64,000 nucleotides of DNA from an uncultured Acetatifactor sp. (GCA_910586775.1 CAJUJN010000002.1:89940-153939); one strand, 5' to 3'. Counted from the stretch's first letter, positions 45,023 through 55,914 are shown. The notes: generated from the letters alone by a model not told the origin. Made by a program: numbers and translations.

Positions 45023-46312
45023 CTATCCCTGTCTGTACTTTCCGCAAAACCGCCCCCATTTCTTCCTGGCCAGCAGCATCAGCGCCAGGCCCAGAAGGGC
45101 AACAGCCGCCCAGAGCAGGACTACTGTCCGCCATCCGGCCCTGTCCGCCACAGCGCCGAAGCCGTAGGTGGACAGGGAACTGCCGATATACGTAGCCGCA
45201 TTCAGGATGCCTGACACTGCGGAAACCTTGCCGAACCCGGTGAAATGCCCCGGCACACGGCTGATCAGCATCAGATTCACTCCATGCATGCATCCTGTGA
45301 TCAGAGTCATCATCAGGATGCATACCGCCGGAAATCCGTCATAAAACGGCAGCATGACAATTCCGGCAGCCATGCCTGCCCCAAACAGCAGCGCCGCGGT
45401 AAATACTTCATTTTTCAGGCGGCTTAAAAGCATGGACGCAAACAGTGTGCTGAACACTCCGAAAACAGGCAGCGCCGCGGCCGACAGAATGGATTTCGCG
45501 CTGCTCATGCCGAAAACTTCGTTCATGTACACCGGCATCCAGGTGGTCATTCCGTCCCGCAGCGTACCCTGGAGGATAATGGCCAGCAGGATGAGGAGCA
45601 GAGGAGCCTCCGCAAAAAGCTGCAGGAAGGCAGCCTTTTTCCGGCGGCCTGGTTCCGCCTGTGTCTCATATGCATCACCGTTTTGCAGTGTGTTTTCTCT
45701 CTGCTCTTCCAAGCCATCCCTTACATCCTCAGCCTTCCCCAGTCTCCGGGTATTCACAATCCAGAGAACTGCTGCCAGTATCCCCAATATCCCCGGCAGG
45801 ATAAAGACTCCTTCCCACCCGGACACCTGGATGCACACAGGCGCAAGCACATAAATCGCTATCGTCGCCAGGGCCGAAGCCATGGACACCAGCACGCAGC
45901 TCTGCCGGTACCATTTATCCGACAGCATCTCCGCCATAATGCGCACCATAGGCGGCCAGAGCATGGACTGGAAAAATCCGTTGACGCACCATACGGGAAT
46001 AATCACTTCCATCCTGGGACACGCCGCTACCAGAAGGTTACAGCTGGCACTCCCCGCCAGCCCGGCAAAAATCATCCCCCTGGGGCTGAGTTTATCGCCC
46101 AGAAATCCGCAGACCAGCTGCCCCGCTCCATAACTTAAAAAGCACATGGTCACAGGCAGCCCGGCAATGCTTTTGCCTGTCCCCAAAACCTGTTGGAGTT
46201 CCACCATACAGGCCGCATAATTCAACCTTGTAAGATAACTCATAAAATAAGCCATACAGCAAAGCAGGCATAAGAATCTCATCTCTTTTTCGGATGTAAG
46301 TTTTTTTAACAC
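45023..46312 (-). CDS. MFS transporter, GlpT/UhpT-like
   Basis: The 429-residue protein has twelve membrane helices with a central acidic loop (about 200-225, DGLEEQRENTLQNGD). AYFMSYLTRLNYAACM and GYGFGAVADRAGW-like patterns recall the organophosphate:phosphate antiporter branch. I prefer the GTG start at 46312, because GGGAAGAG precedes it and it overlaps the stop of an upstream gene fragment; an ATG at 46333 is possible. The cargo may be a sugar phosphate or organic anion, not proven. Confidence 0.82.
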   Translation of the reverse strand: MLKKLTSEKEMRFLCLLCCMAYFMSYLTRLNYAACMVELQQVLGTGKSIAGLPVTMCFLSYGAGQLVCGFLGDKLSPRGMIFAGLAGSASCNLLVAACPRMEVIIPVWCVNGFFQSMLWPPMVRIMAEMLSDKWYRQSCVLVSMASALATIAIYVLAPVCIQVSGWEGVFILPGILGILAAVLWIVNTRRLGKAEDVRDGLEEQRENTLQNGDAYETQAEPGRRKKAAFLQLFAEAPLLLILLAIILQGTLRDGMTTWMPVYMNEVFGMSSAKSILSAAALPVFGVFSTLFASMLLSRLKNEVFTAALLFGAGMAAGIVMLPFYDGFPAVCILMMTLITGCMHGVNLMLISRVPGHFTGFGKVSAVSGILNAATYIGSSLSTYGFGAVADRAGWRTVVLLWAAVALLGLALMLLARKKWGRFCGKYRQG

Positions 46313-46527
46313 AGCAGACTCTTCCCTTCCCATTCCACATTTGCATCGACGCCCGTCAGTTCTGTAACGGCAGTCGTAATATCGAATACACTTATACTCC
46401 TAATTGTCTTTTCCGGTTCAAAATCAGTTCGCAGACAGATAAGCGGAATCAGCATATCTTCCTTAATCCCGCAAATCGGCACCCGCTGTCTCCAGCCGGT
46501 GCCGATTCTGTATTTATCATTTTACAT
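46306..46527 (-). pseudogene. C-terminal fragment of a sulfatase/phosphatase-like gene
   Basis: The frame reads DKYRIGTGWRQRVPICG and then SVFDITTAVTELTG and EGKSLL. This is the usual C-terminal pattern of alkaline-phosphatase-superfamily sulfatases and phosphodiesterases. Nothing like the rest of such an enzyme is found upstream (46528-46726), so it is a remnant. Its stop overlaps the GTG start of the MFS gene. Confidence 0.55.
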
Positions 46528-46726
46528 CATGCTCAAGCAATTGCAAAACCACGGCTTTCAGAGAATCACAGTTCCGGAACTGTATATGTAAACTGTAAGG
46601 TCTGCTGTCGTCTGCGCATTTCATTCTTGATGCTGCCACATAAGTACCCTCAGCCGCCTCATACCATATAATCCTTCAAAAGTCGAGACTGATTTCCTGC
46701 AATCTCATTCTACGATCTCACCGGTC

Positions 46727-49615
46727 TCACTGCGATCTCATTGCAATCTCATTCTCCTTTATCTCATAGCGCCCTTTAAGCAGGATATCGGCTGAATTAT
46801 CGCCCACCATGACCCGGAATTCTCCCGGCTCCACATGCCATTCAAACCTTTGATTCAGGGTGCGCATCTGCCTGCGGCCCACAGCCAGTTCCACTCTCCG
46901 GCTCTCACCGGGATTCAGGGCTACCTTTTCAAAGCCTGCCAGAGCCTTCTTTGGCTTTACCGTACTGGAAACCATGTCCCTCAAATACAATTGCGCCGTC
47001 TCCTCACCGAAACAGCTGCCTGTGTTGGTCACGGTAAAGGAAACCTTCACTTCCGCGCCGTTTTCCACCTCCGCCGCGGACAGGCCGTCTCCCTCCACTT
47101 TCAAGTCGCTGTAGGCAAAATGAGTGTAGGTCAGTCCATAGCCGAAGGGATACAGCGGATTCCAGTCCATTTCCACATAGCGCCATCCGCCGCCGGGCAG
47201 ACGGTTGTAATTACAGGGAACCTGTCCCACGGCTCTGGGAAAGGACATGGGCAGCCTGCCGGAAGGAGCGATTTTGCCAAAAAGGACCTCCGCAACAGCC
47301 CTTCCGCCCTTCTCTCCCGGGAACCAGCATTCCAGAATTGCCGGAATGTGCGCTTCCTCCCATGTCAGGGCCAGCGGCCTGCCGTTTTGCAGCACCAGCA
47401 CTGCCGGCGTTCCTGTGGCGGCGATTTCCTTCAGAAACTCCTGTTGTTTTCCGGGCAGTGTCAGGTCCGTTCTATCCAGATTCTCGCCGCTGGTCTCCCC
47501 GTTATCCCCCAGACAGACCACCGCAATATCTGCTTTCTTCACAATATCCAGAGCGGGATGCCAGTCCTCTCTGCCTTTGTTATAACCCAGAACTACCCTT
47601 GCACCTCTTGCATCGTTGCAGAATTCCAGGCGGATGTCATATTCTCTGCCGGATTCGAATGTAAAATCTGCCATTCTGGAATCGCCGATTGCATCCGCTT
47701 CAGAATTCCGCTTTTTCTGCTTTCCTGCCAACCAATCTTCTGCATCGTATTTTCCGGCAGCATCCGAATATCCGTCTGCATTTTCGACAGTTTCTCTTCG
47801 GCTGTCCCTGCTTACGCAAATTCTTGCCCTGTATTCTCCACTGACTGAAATCTTTTCCCGGCAATCTGCGTCTCCGGAAACTCCTGCCGGGCAGTGCCAG
47901 CTTTCACGTCCGTCAGCAACATGCCCGCCTCTCTCCTGATTCCAGGCATCAATCAGCAGCTTCCCGTCCACATAGAAACGCATGCTGTCCTGTCCGGGAA
48001 CGGCGATACAGCCCTGAAAACCTTCATGGGGCTTTAGCTTTCCCGTCCATACCACCGAGAAACAGTCCGCATTTACGTCAGGATGCGGCTTGGCGTAAAT
48101 CCAGTTGAAGTTAACCATATGGTCTGTCCGGCTCACAACAGGCTCTCCGCTCATATCCCAGTTATTATAATAACGTGCGGTAAGCCCTCTTTCCCCATTC
48201 TCATCTGTAAACCAGCCCGGATGGAAAGGAATCACTTTCTCACCCAGGTAACTGCAGCCCTTTTCATACAATACCGTCCTGTCTTCCCCGGCCATCTGCC
48301 GGATGCCGTCCAGAACCGTTATCATATGGGATGCCTCATAGTTCGTACTGTAATCTCCCAGGGCAGGCTCGTTGGCCCCCGGTCCCACTACAGCAATGGT
48401 TTTATGGGCATCGGACAGGGGAAGCAGCTTTTTCTCGTTTTTCAGAAGACAAATTGACTTTCTGGCGATATTCAGGGCAATCTCCTGATGCGCCTCACAG
48501 TTCACGGTCTTCTCATGGAGGCTTTCGTCCATATAAGGATTCTCAAAAAGCCCCAGTGCAAACTTCAGCTTCAGCACTCGTCCGCATGCCTGGTCCAGCA
48601 CTTCCTCCGCCATCTCTCCGCTCTCCACCAGATGGCGGATACCCTCCGTCCATTCCTCATGCGTAAAATCATAAAGCTGCAGGTCCACACCTGCCTCCAG
48701 TCCCTGACGGATGGCATCGTTATTGTCCTTTGCCGTATAATGGCTGCCCCTCAATCGTGCTACTGCAGTCATATCCGAGCGGACAAAGCCGGGCATATGA
48801 TACTGTCCCCGCAGCACATCCGTCAGCAGTTCACGGTCCGATGCCACAGGCTGTCCGTCTATGGCGGTATAGGAGCACATGGTATTCCAGGCACCGCCCT
48901 CCACAAAAGCCTGCTCGAACACAGGCAGCGCCCAGGCAAACACGTCATGCCTCCCCATGGCCGCAGGCGCACAGTTCAATCCCCCCACAGGAGTCCCGTA
49001 GCCGCAGTAATGCTTGGGTTCCGCCGCCACAGTGTCCGGACGCTTCAAATCCTCCCCCTGCATTCCTTTCACGATTTCCCTGGCAAACTCCCCGCCCAGA
49101 AAAGTGTCTTCCCCGAAGGCTTCCTCCGCTCTGCCGTAACGGGGGTCCCAGGTCAGGTCCATGACAGGGCTGAAAGTCTCATGGACACCGCAGGCCCTGG
49201 CCTCCGCCGCGATTCCATGCCCCATCTGCCTTCCCAGCTCCGGCTCAAAGGTTCCCGCCAGACCTATCTGTTGGGGAAAACATGTGGCATGGCTGTCCAG
49301 AAGACCGTGAAGAGCCTCCTCGCTGAAAAGGAAAGGAATACCCAGCCTGGTTCTCTCTACGGCATACCGTTGTAATTCATTCGCAATTTTAGGGGATGCC
49401 GATCGGAACTGGACACTGCCCACACTCATGCCCTGCATGGACTCTTCCAACACATCCCACCGGATTTCCTCCACTCTTCCCTCCGGTGTCTTTTTCGAGA
49501 AATCGTTGGTGTAAAACTGGTCCGTCTGCCTGATTTTTTCATCCAGTGTCATTCTGGAAAGCAGGTCTGCCACACGCTCCTCTATGGGAAGCGACGGGTC
49601 TTTGTATTTCTCCAT
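46727..49615 (-). CDS. GH3 beta-glucosidase with PA14 insertion
   Basis: The 962-residue protein has a GH3 N-terminal barrel with nucleophile D281 in GFVRSDMTAV and K201-H202 in AEPKHYCGYG. The second GH3 domain and a fibronectin-like C-terminal domain (LYLRDMVSSTVKPKKALAGF) follow. A PA14 domain interrupts the second domain, as in many beta-glucosidases. Inside PA14 lies an extra polar stretch of about 70 residues (around RDSRRETVENADGYSDAAG) that is not typical. No signal peptide is seen. The start at 49615 follows AGGAGG. Substrate: beta-glucosides or beta-xylosides. Confidence 0.9.
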   Translation of the reverse strand: MEKYKDPSLPIEERVADLLSRMTLDEKIRQTDQFYTNDFSKKTPEGRVEEIRWDVLEESMQGMSVGSVQFRSASPKIANELQRYAVERTRLGIPFLFSEEALHGLLDSHATCFPQQIGLAGTFEPELGRQMGHGIAAEARACGVHETFSPVMDLTWDPRYGRAEEAFGEDTFLGGEFAREIVKGMQGEDLKRPDTVAAEPKHYCGYGTPVGGLNCAPAAMGRHDVFAWALPVFEQAFVEGGAWNTMCSYTAIDGQPVASDRELLTDVLRGQYHMPGFVRSDMTAVARLRGSHYTAKDNNDAIRQGLEAGVDLQLYDFTHEEWTEGIRHLVESGEMAEEVLDQACGRVLKLKFALGLFENPYMDESLHEKTVNCEAHQEIALNIARKSICLLKNEKKLLPLSDAHKTIAVVGPGANEPALGDYSTNYEASHMITVLDGIRQMAGEDRTVLYEKGCSYLGEKVIPFHPGWFTDENGERGLTARYYNNWDMSGEPVVSRTDHMVNFNWIYAKPHPDVNADCFSVVWTGKLKPHEGFQGCIAVPGQDSMRFYVDGKLLIDAWNQERGGHVADGRESWHCPAGVSGDADCREKISVSGEYRARICVSRDSRRETVENADGYSDAAGKYDAEDWLAGKQKKRNSEADAIGDSRMADFTFESGREYDIRLEFCNDARGARVVLGYNKGREDWHPALDIVKKADIAVVCLGDNGETSGENLDRTDLTLPGKQQEFLKEIAATGTPAVLVLQNGRPLALTWEEAHIPAILECWFPGEKGGRAVAEVLFGKIAPSGRLPMSFPRAVGQVPCNYNRLPGGGWRYVEMDWNPLYPFGYGLTYTHFAYSDLKVEGDGLSAAEVENGAEVKVSFTVTNTGSCFGEETAQLYLRDMVSSTVKPKKALAGFEKVALNPGESRRVELAVGRRQMRTLNQRFEWHVEPGEFRVMVGDNSADILLKGRYEIKENEIAMRSQ

Positions 49616-49856
49616 TTTTCATATCCTCCTGTAAGTTCCTGTAAAATAACCTCTCAGCAACTACACTATTTCTTAGTCACGAGTTATCTGCCCTTATTTT
49701 CAATCCTGTTTGTCACCCGGTCAACCGCTTTGACGCTTTACGGTGATGCCGTCTCGGCAATGCGGCAAATGAATGCGCTCACGAGTATGGATTTCAGGCA
49801 AAGTAAAGGTAATTATGGCGTTTACCATAGTACTGACTGCCCGGAACGCTTCATCC

Positions 49857-52541
49857 TCAACCAGTGATAAAGCTTACCATCCCCAGATCATTTTCTGACA
49901 GTCTTGTCAGGTTCTCTTCCAAAGTACCTTCCTGCAGTTCCAACATGTAGCGGAATTCTCCGAAGCCGGACAGGTCCATCTTGAAATTGGTTTCCCAGGT
50001 ATTGTTCATAATCCAACTGTATATGGGGCGGCGATTATTTTCTTCTATAATGCGTTCCTCCACAGAACGCCCATCCCCTATGCCGTGCTCTTCCGCAGAA
50101 TGTACGCTCCCCATGCCATGTTCTTTCACAGAATGTCCGCTCCCTATGCCATGCTCTTTCACAGAATGTCCGCTCTCCATGCCATGTTCTTTCACAGGAT
50201 GTCCGCTCTCTGTCGTATTGCACAGCAGGATGGGGTGGCTCTCCATCTCTCCCATGTACAGCAGCGGGGTGTCGAGGGTATTGATCAGGATGCCTTCATT
50301 TCCGTTCTGGTAAAGAAGCCCCTCATCCGCAATATAATATTCCATATTACTGCCCGGAATCTGGTCAATGCCGGGGCGCATAGCCACGCCGCCGTTGTGG
50401 ATGTGCAGCTCGCTGCCCGGCAGGTTCAGGGACAGGGGCAGGTAAATGCTTTCGATATCCTCGCTTAAGGTCTTTGCAATCCGGTAAGTGAACTCTATCC
50501 TTGGCAGCTGTCTGTACATTTTGATAATAACGCTGCTGTGCCGGGTTCCCTCCAGGTCAAAGACCAGTTCGGTCCTGTCAAACACCGGACCATGGTCCAG
50601 AATCAGGATATCCTTCAAATCTCCCTGATACTGCTCCGCATGCAGCCCTCTTATATTCCGCCCCAACCGGGCGCGTTCCGCATAGACACCTTTACGTATT
50701 TCCGTATTTTCATAAACAGGAGTAAAGAAATTTTCCAGAGAATCCCCTTCTCCTCTTCCCGGCTTCAGCATCTCCGTTGCCGACTTTTTGTTATAAAAAG
50801 AGGTAATGCCCTCCCCCACCTTCCAGGAAATCCGGAACCAGTCGTTCTCCAGCCCGTAAGGAAGCTTATAGGATTCTCTATCATAATCATTTACGATATC
50901 CCGTACTCTCTCGGACCCTATCCACGCGGTACGGGTATACAGCCCCTGTTCTGGTGCAGGCACTTCCTCATAGGCAAAGAGTTTCTCTTCCCCGGGTTCA
51001 AACTCCGCCAGAAAACTGATCAATACTCCCCTTGGATGAGAAGAAAGCTGCACCTTCAGTTCCTCCCCGGTCATTTTATCTGTCACCTTTACGGCCGGAA
51101 GCCTGCCGGTTTCCACATAAAATTCTACCGGGAACACGCCTTTCCTGCTGCTCGTGGAGACAATTTTCACCTCGCCGCTGTCATTGTAATAGCGCAGAAT
51201 GTCTCCCAACAGATGGCACTGTTCGTTTTTCCGCATGGTCGCTGCCTCATGAGCCCTGGCGGCATAGCTGGTCTTGCGGATATCCAGGTTCGTCACCATG
51301 GTATCGTAAGGGTTGGTGATGGTGGCGGAATGTCCCCAGGTATGCTCCGCATACAGCAGGGCATTGCGGGCCCCTTCTTCCGCAAGAGCCTCGTTCCGCA
51401 CCCCGGTCTTCTCCTCCAGGCGGTCACAGAGATGGGAAAGGCGCAGTGCTTCCTTATAATGCTTCACCGCGTAAGGGGTGCTTCCCACGCCGTTGCCCCA
51501 CCAGTCGTTCATTGCTCCACGGTATACCGGCGCATCTGCCGTCTTTTCCCGGATCAGGTCGTACAATTCCTGCAGTGTCACCATATGTAAGGCTACCTCC
51601 TCTCCGAAACGCCGGTTAAAAGCATTCACCGTAGCGATAACGGCAGGATTTGCAGGTGCATTGTCGGAGAACACGCCGCTGACGCTGGTAATATAGAAAT
51701 CATACGGATAACCGCTCTCCTCATATTCCGCAATGCTGCTCCCCAGCTTATCACGCAGTGACTCCAGGGCAGCATCCGGAACCGCATATACGACGCTGCT
51801 GTCCTGCTACTCACTCTGCCGCGCCCTCACAGACTTATCCGCCCCGCTGCAGTCCTTCTTCCTGCTCTGCTGCACACCGGAAGCCTCATCAGTCCCGCCT
51901 CTGCCAAAATAACTCTCCGTCATGTAATTTACATTTTTATTGAAAACGATGCCCAACGCGTTGCCCAGGTTATAATGCTCCCCGCTCCACACCAACAGCC
52001 GCTTTCCCGCTTCGTTTTCCCAGAAATAGGGCGTCTGGTTCTGGTACAGGGGATACATGCCGTGGTGGGTGTGGATATTTGTGAATAAAAATTCCACGCC
52101 GTTGTTGAGCAGCACATCCCTTGCTCCCAGGGAAATCCCGTTGATATCCGCGTTCATGGCCACCTTCACCGGCCACTGATGCGCCGTGAAAATTTCCTGC
52201 ATTTCCGATGTCTTTCGGTTCAGCATACTCACGTCCGTCAGGTCTGTGCCGTTTAAGTAGGTTGCAGAAATGCCTATATTCCCCTTCCGTACCAACTCGA
52301 AAAAGTCCGCCTTTTCCACTTCGGAAGCGCTTTTTAAGAACTGCTCCACACAGAAGTAAGTCTCACAGTTCCATTTGAAATCCTTCTCCTGGCTGCCGGT
52401 TTCGCAGCCATTTTTAATTATGGATACGACATTTCGTATATTATTTACCTGGTTATAGACTATCTGCTCCTGTAAATCGGTGTAACCGATATCTGTGTGG
52501 GAATGGTGTACAATGTATACATCTTTAATTCTGCTGCCCAT
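49857..52541 (-). pseudogene. GH38-like alpha-mannosidase gene with an in-frame TAG
   Basis: The protein starts MGSRIKDVYIVHHSHTDIGY, with GH38 metal-binding H15 and D17, and VAMNADINGISLGARD contains the likely nucleophile. Codon 245 is TAG (51807-51809), and the same frame then continues for about 650 codons through YPYDFYITSVSGVFSDNAP and the C-terminal beta domains. The stop lies in a polar insertion. A second insertion at 50037-50201 has five repeats of 11 residues like HSVKEHGMGSG. AGGAG precedes ATG 52541. It is a recent pseudogene, a readthrough gene or a sequence error. Confidence 0.8.
50037..50201 (-). repeat. 33-bp tandem repeats inside the GH38-like gene
   Basis: Five degenerate units of 33 bases encode 11-residue repeats (HPVKEHGMESG, HSVKEHGIGSG and so on). 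They keep the frame and sit near the C-terminal third of the protein. Confidence 0.8.
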
Positions 52542-52695
52542 AATGTCTCCTCTTATCACTGTTAATGAACCACCCCGATGCAAGATACGGGATGTCCGCT
52601 CCTGGCTTCCTTTTTCCAGAACGATGCCGGAATTGTTTTTCGAAAATGCACTTAGTGTACTTATGTTTTCCTGAGCAGGGGTTTTGATTGCCATA

Positions 52696-55050
52696 TCAAA
52701 CTTCTTCCAGACACATACAGCCGTCTTTCCATATACCCTGCCAGGTTTCTCCGGCCTTTCCTTCTATCTTAAGCGTTCCCTCTTTGTCCAAAGCGCCGTC
52801 CTCACAGCGCAAAACTACGGCGGTATCTCTGGCAAACCGCAGCTTCACATCAGTCAGCCGCCTCTCCTTCCAGGACATATCCACCTTGACGCCGCCTTTA
52901 GCGCACAATCCGGACACGCTTCCTTCGCTCCATTCCGCAGGCAATGCAGGAAGCAGTAAAATCTCGCCCTCCCGGTTCTGCAGCAGCATTTCAGCAATGC
53001 CGGAAGCCACTCCGAAATTTCCGTCTATCTGAAACGGAGGATGGCTTCCGAAAAAATTAGGACAGGTTCCCGACTGGTTACCTTCCGCCAGATGTAGCTG
53101 GCTCCTGATCAGGCGCAGGGCATTGTCTCCGTCTTTCAGGCGCGCCCAGAGATTCACTTTCCATCCAAGGCTCCATCCCGTGCCCTCAAAACCTCTTGCC
53201 AGGAGGGACTTTCTGCAGGCTTCCGCAAGTTCGGGCGTCTTCTCCGGCGTGATCAGGTCAGCGGGGAACAATCCGTACAGATGGGACAGATGCCTGTGCC
53301 CGGGTTCCGCTTCCGCCAGTTCCTCATTCCATTCCAACAGTCTGCCGTCTTCCCCGATACGGAGGGGCTCCAGTTTGTCCAGTGCCGCTTTGATACTTTC
53401 CTGGAATTCATCGCAAATCCCCAGAATCGTTCCGGCTTTCCGGCAGTTTTCAAAAAGCTCCCGAATAATAGTCATGGTCATGGCTGTGGTTCTGCATACC
53501 GCCACCCCTTCCCCATCCCACAGGAAGGAATTTTCCGGTGAAGTAGAAGGGCTGAATGCAAGGTACCCGTTCTCTTCTTCCAGAACCGCCAGATAGAACA
53601 ATGCAGCCTCCTTCATAATGGGATAAGCTGTCTGCTCCAGAAATTCCCTTTCCAGTGTATACTCATATTGCGTATATAAATGTTCGCACAACCATCCGGA
53701 AGACATGGGCCAGTATGCCCAGCATCCGCAGCCTTTCCGTTTCCCGCCCACGGGATTAGCGGAGCGCCACAGGTCCGTATTGTGATGGGAGACAAATCCC
53801 GGTGCCTGATAGTATCTTTCGGCGGTCCCCCTGCCCTTTACGCTGATTCCCCGAATCAGGTCCACCATGGGCTCATTCATCTCCGCCAGATTGCAGGCAA
53901 ACACAGGCCAGTAGTTCATTTCCGTATTGATATTGATGGTATAATTGCTGCTCCAGGGCGGAAGGGTGGAGTCATTCCAGATTCCCTGCAGGTTCATAGG
54001 CTGGCTTCCGGGGCGGGAGGCTGAAATGGCCAGGTATCTGCCAAACTGAAACAGATACACCGGCAGCCAGTGGTCTTCCCCGGTATCACGGAATTTTCTC
54101 AGCCTCTCATAAGTGGAGATACCGGCATTTTCATCCTCCCCCAGATACAGAGATACCCTGTCAAAATAAGAAGTAAAATCCTTCTCATGCTCCGAAAGCA
54201 GCGCTGCAACGCCCTTTTTCACAGCCTCTTCCACATCCTGGCGGCAGGGTTCCTCGTAAGGCTTTCCCGCAGTCTCCGGGATGGCGTCAATGCCCGCGAA
54301 GTTACTCCGAACACCCAGATACACCACAGCCTCCGTGGCGTTTGACACCTTGATTTCCCCGTCTGTACTCTCCACGATACCATCCTCTGTATCCACATGA
54401 ATCAGCGAAAAGTAACGGATTCCTGTCTCTTCCTTTTTAGAGGAATAAACTATCGCATTCGCAGTTCCAAGGTAATGGGGGTCCGCATGAGACGGACATA
54501 ATCCACTTATTTCCAGATTTTCTTCCCGGCCGGCAACAGTATATTTCAGCTGACTGTCAAAAGTAAGCTCAAAAGCCAATCCGCCCGCCTGCTCCGACTG
54601 CAGCCGCATTACGAATACCTGCGCCGGATAAGACAGAAATGCAGTTCTTGTATATCCGTATCCGTCCGCCTGGTAATACACCCGATGTACACCGGTCCTC
54701 ATATCCAGTTCCCGCCGGTAGCCGCTGCCCTCTCCATGGCTCATCTTCAGATGCATATCCCCCATTGGCATATAGCTTTCCGTGAATTCACCTGTAAAAT
54801 TCTCCTCCAGCAGCTGCTGCGTCTCTTTATAGCGATGCTCACGGGCCAGCTCCCTGGCCTGTCTGAAATAAACATACCGCTCCGGCTCGTTTTTGTCATG
54901 GGGATACCCCGACCACAGAGTGTCTTCATTGAAGCAAATCTTCTCCTCCCTTACGCCGCCGTACACCATCGCACCTATGCGGCCGTTTCCAAGCGGCAGC
55001 GCCTCTGTCCATTTCTCTGCCGGTTTGTCATACCATAATTTGAGTTCCAT
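52696..55050 (-). CDS. GH95 alpha-L-fucosidase
   Basis: The 784-residue protein matches GH95 (AfcA-like). LWYDKPAEKWTEALPLGNGR is the usual start, and NINTEMNYWPVFACNLAEMN carries the catalytic asparagines. GWKVNLWARLKDGDNAL and DGNFGVASGIAEML are also typical. GH95 enzymes remove alpha-1,2-linked fucose (some act on galactose) from host glycans and milk oligosaccharides. No signal peptide is seen, so it is probably cytoplasmic. AGGAGG precedes ATG 55050. It lies just upstream of the broken GH38-like gene, in the same direction. Confidence 0.92.
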   Translation of the reverse strand: MELKLWYDKPAEKWTEALPLGNGRIGAMVYGGVREEKICFNEDTLWSGYPHDKNEPERYVYFRQARELAREHRYKETQQLLEENFTGEFTESYMPMGDMHLKMSHGEGSGYRRELDMRTGVHRVYYQADGYGYTRTAFLSYPAQVFVMRLQSEQAGGLAFELTFDSQLKYTVAGREENLEISGLCPSHADPHYLGTANAIVYSSKKEETGIRYFSLIHVDTEDGIVESTDGEIKVSNATEAVVYLGVRSNFAGIDAIPETAGKPYEEPCRQDVEEAVKKGVAALLSEHEKDFTSYFDRVSLYLGEDENAGISTYERLRKFRDTGEDHWLPVYLFQFGRYLAISASRPGSQPMNLQGIWNDSTLPPWSSNYTININTEMNYWPVFACNLAEMNEPMVDLIRGISVKGRGTAERYYQAPGFVSHHNTDLWRSANPVGGKRKGCGCWAYWPMSSGWLCEHLYTQYEYTLEREFLEQTAYPIMKEAALFYLAVLEEENGYLAFSPSTSPENSFLWDGEGVAVCRTTAMTMTIIRELFENCRKAGTILGICDEFQESIKAALDKLEPLRIGEDGRLLEWNEELAEAEPGHRHLSHLYGLFPADLITPEKTPELAEACRKSLLARGFEGTGWSLGWKVNLWARLKDGDNALRLIRSQLHLAEGNQSGTCPNFFGSHPPFQIDGNFGVASGIAEMLLQNREGEILLLPALPAEWSEGSVSGLCAKGGVKVDMSWKERRLTDVKLRFARDTAVVLRCEDGALDKEGTLKIEGKAGETWQGIWKDGCMCLEEV

Positions 55051-55135
55051 TACGACCTCCTGTCCTGCTTTAAGCTTCATTATAATCTTCTACCCCGGGC
55101 TTTATTGTATTAGCCTGCTCTATATCCACATCAGC

Positions 55136-55212
55136 CCCACCGGCACCCACTCACGGCAGAGAATTTCCGGCCGCCGGGCGGCACATCCGAAAATCCTCCG
55201 GGTGCAGGTGAG
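55136..55212. repeat. hairpin repeat related to the 106-bp tandem repeat
   Basis: CCCACTCACGGCAGAGAATT and TCCGAAAATCCTCCGGGTGC correspond to CCCACTCATAGCAGAGGATT and CCGTAAATCCTCTGAGGCGG at 62720-62787. It lies upstream of the GH95 gene. Confidence 0.5.
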
Positions 55213-55564
55213 CTTTGTTTCCGGTTCCGTACCTGTACTTCCTCCTACTCTCTGTATACTTTATTTTTTTCTGTTTTGCAAGTGTTTTCTGCATCAAATT
55301 TATTAATCACATCTATATCTTCGTATTATCGCAGACGGTACCGAAATTCTCCATCGTGCATACAAGCGTTTTCGCCGGTTGTGCAGGATTCTCTCATGCT
55401 GTATGACGGTAGTATAACATCATGCCTTTTGTTTGTAAAGACATTATATTATGATTCAATTATGTATTTACATATTTGCAGTTGTACTTCAGAGCACTGG
55501 AAACTTCTTGTTATTTCGGTATTTGGCAAAAAAACTTTTTTCAGCATATATTGTTATTAAAGAA

Positions 55565-55914
55565 GGCTGTGCCGCCAGTGCTGAAGTCTTCGAAAACGGC
55601 CAGCTGGCCGGAGATCTTTGCGGAGTATGCTTTTGAAAATGCTTTAGATAAACCGTATCCTGTACCTGACAAAGGAGAAAAAGTACACCATATTCCACTG
55701 CCTAGACGGCATCCTGTACAAGGAGCGGGATTCTCTGGGAAATGTCTGCCGGCGCCTTCCCCGGGAACGGTTCGTTACAGTCAACAGAGGTATGATTGCA
55801 AACATGAACAGCGGAAAAGATATGGTCTGGAGCAATCATGAAATGCTGAATCTGGTTCTGAATATGAAATTCCGGGAAGTTCCCCGCCATTTTTTACAAA
55901 CGCTGCTGATGTGA
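55565..55914 (+). pseudogene. remnant of a LytTR response regulator
   Basis: The second part (about 55650-55914) reads NRILYLTKEKKYTIFHCLDG, then RERFVTVNRGMIANM, a LytTR DNA-binding domain that ends at TGA 55914. The part before it, in another frame, reads IFAEYAFENALDKP, like the end of a receiver domain. The frames do not join and no start is present. Most of the receiver is missing, so this is a decayed gene. Confidence 0.6.
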
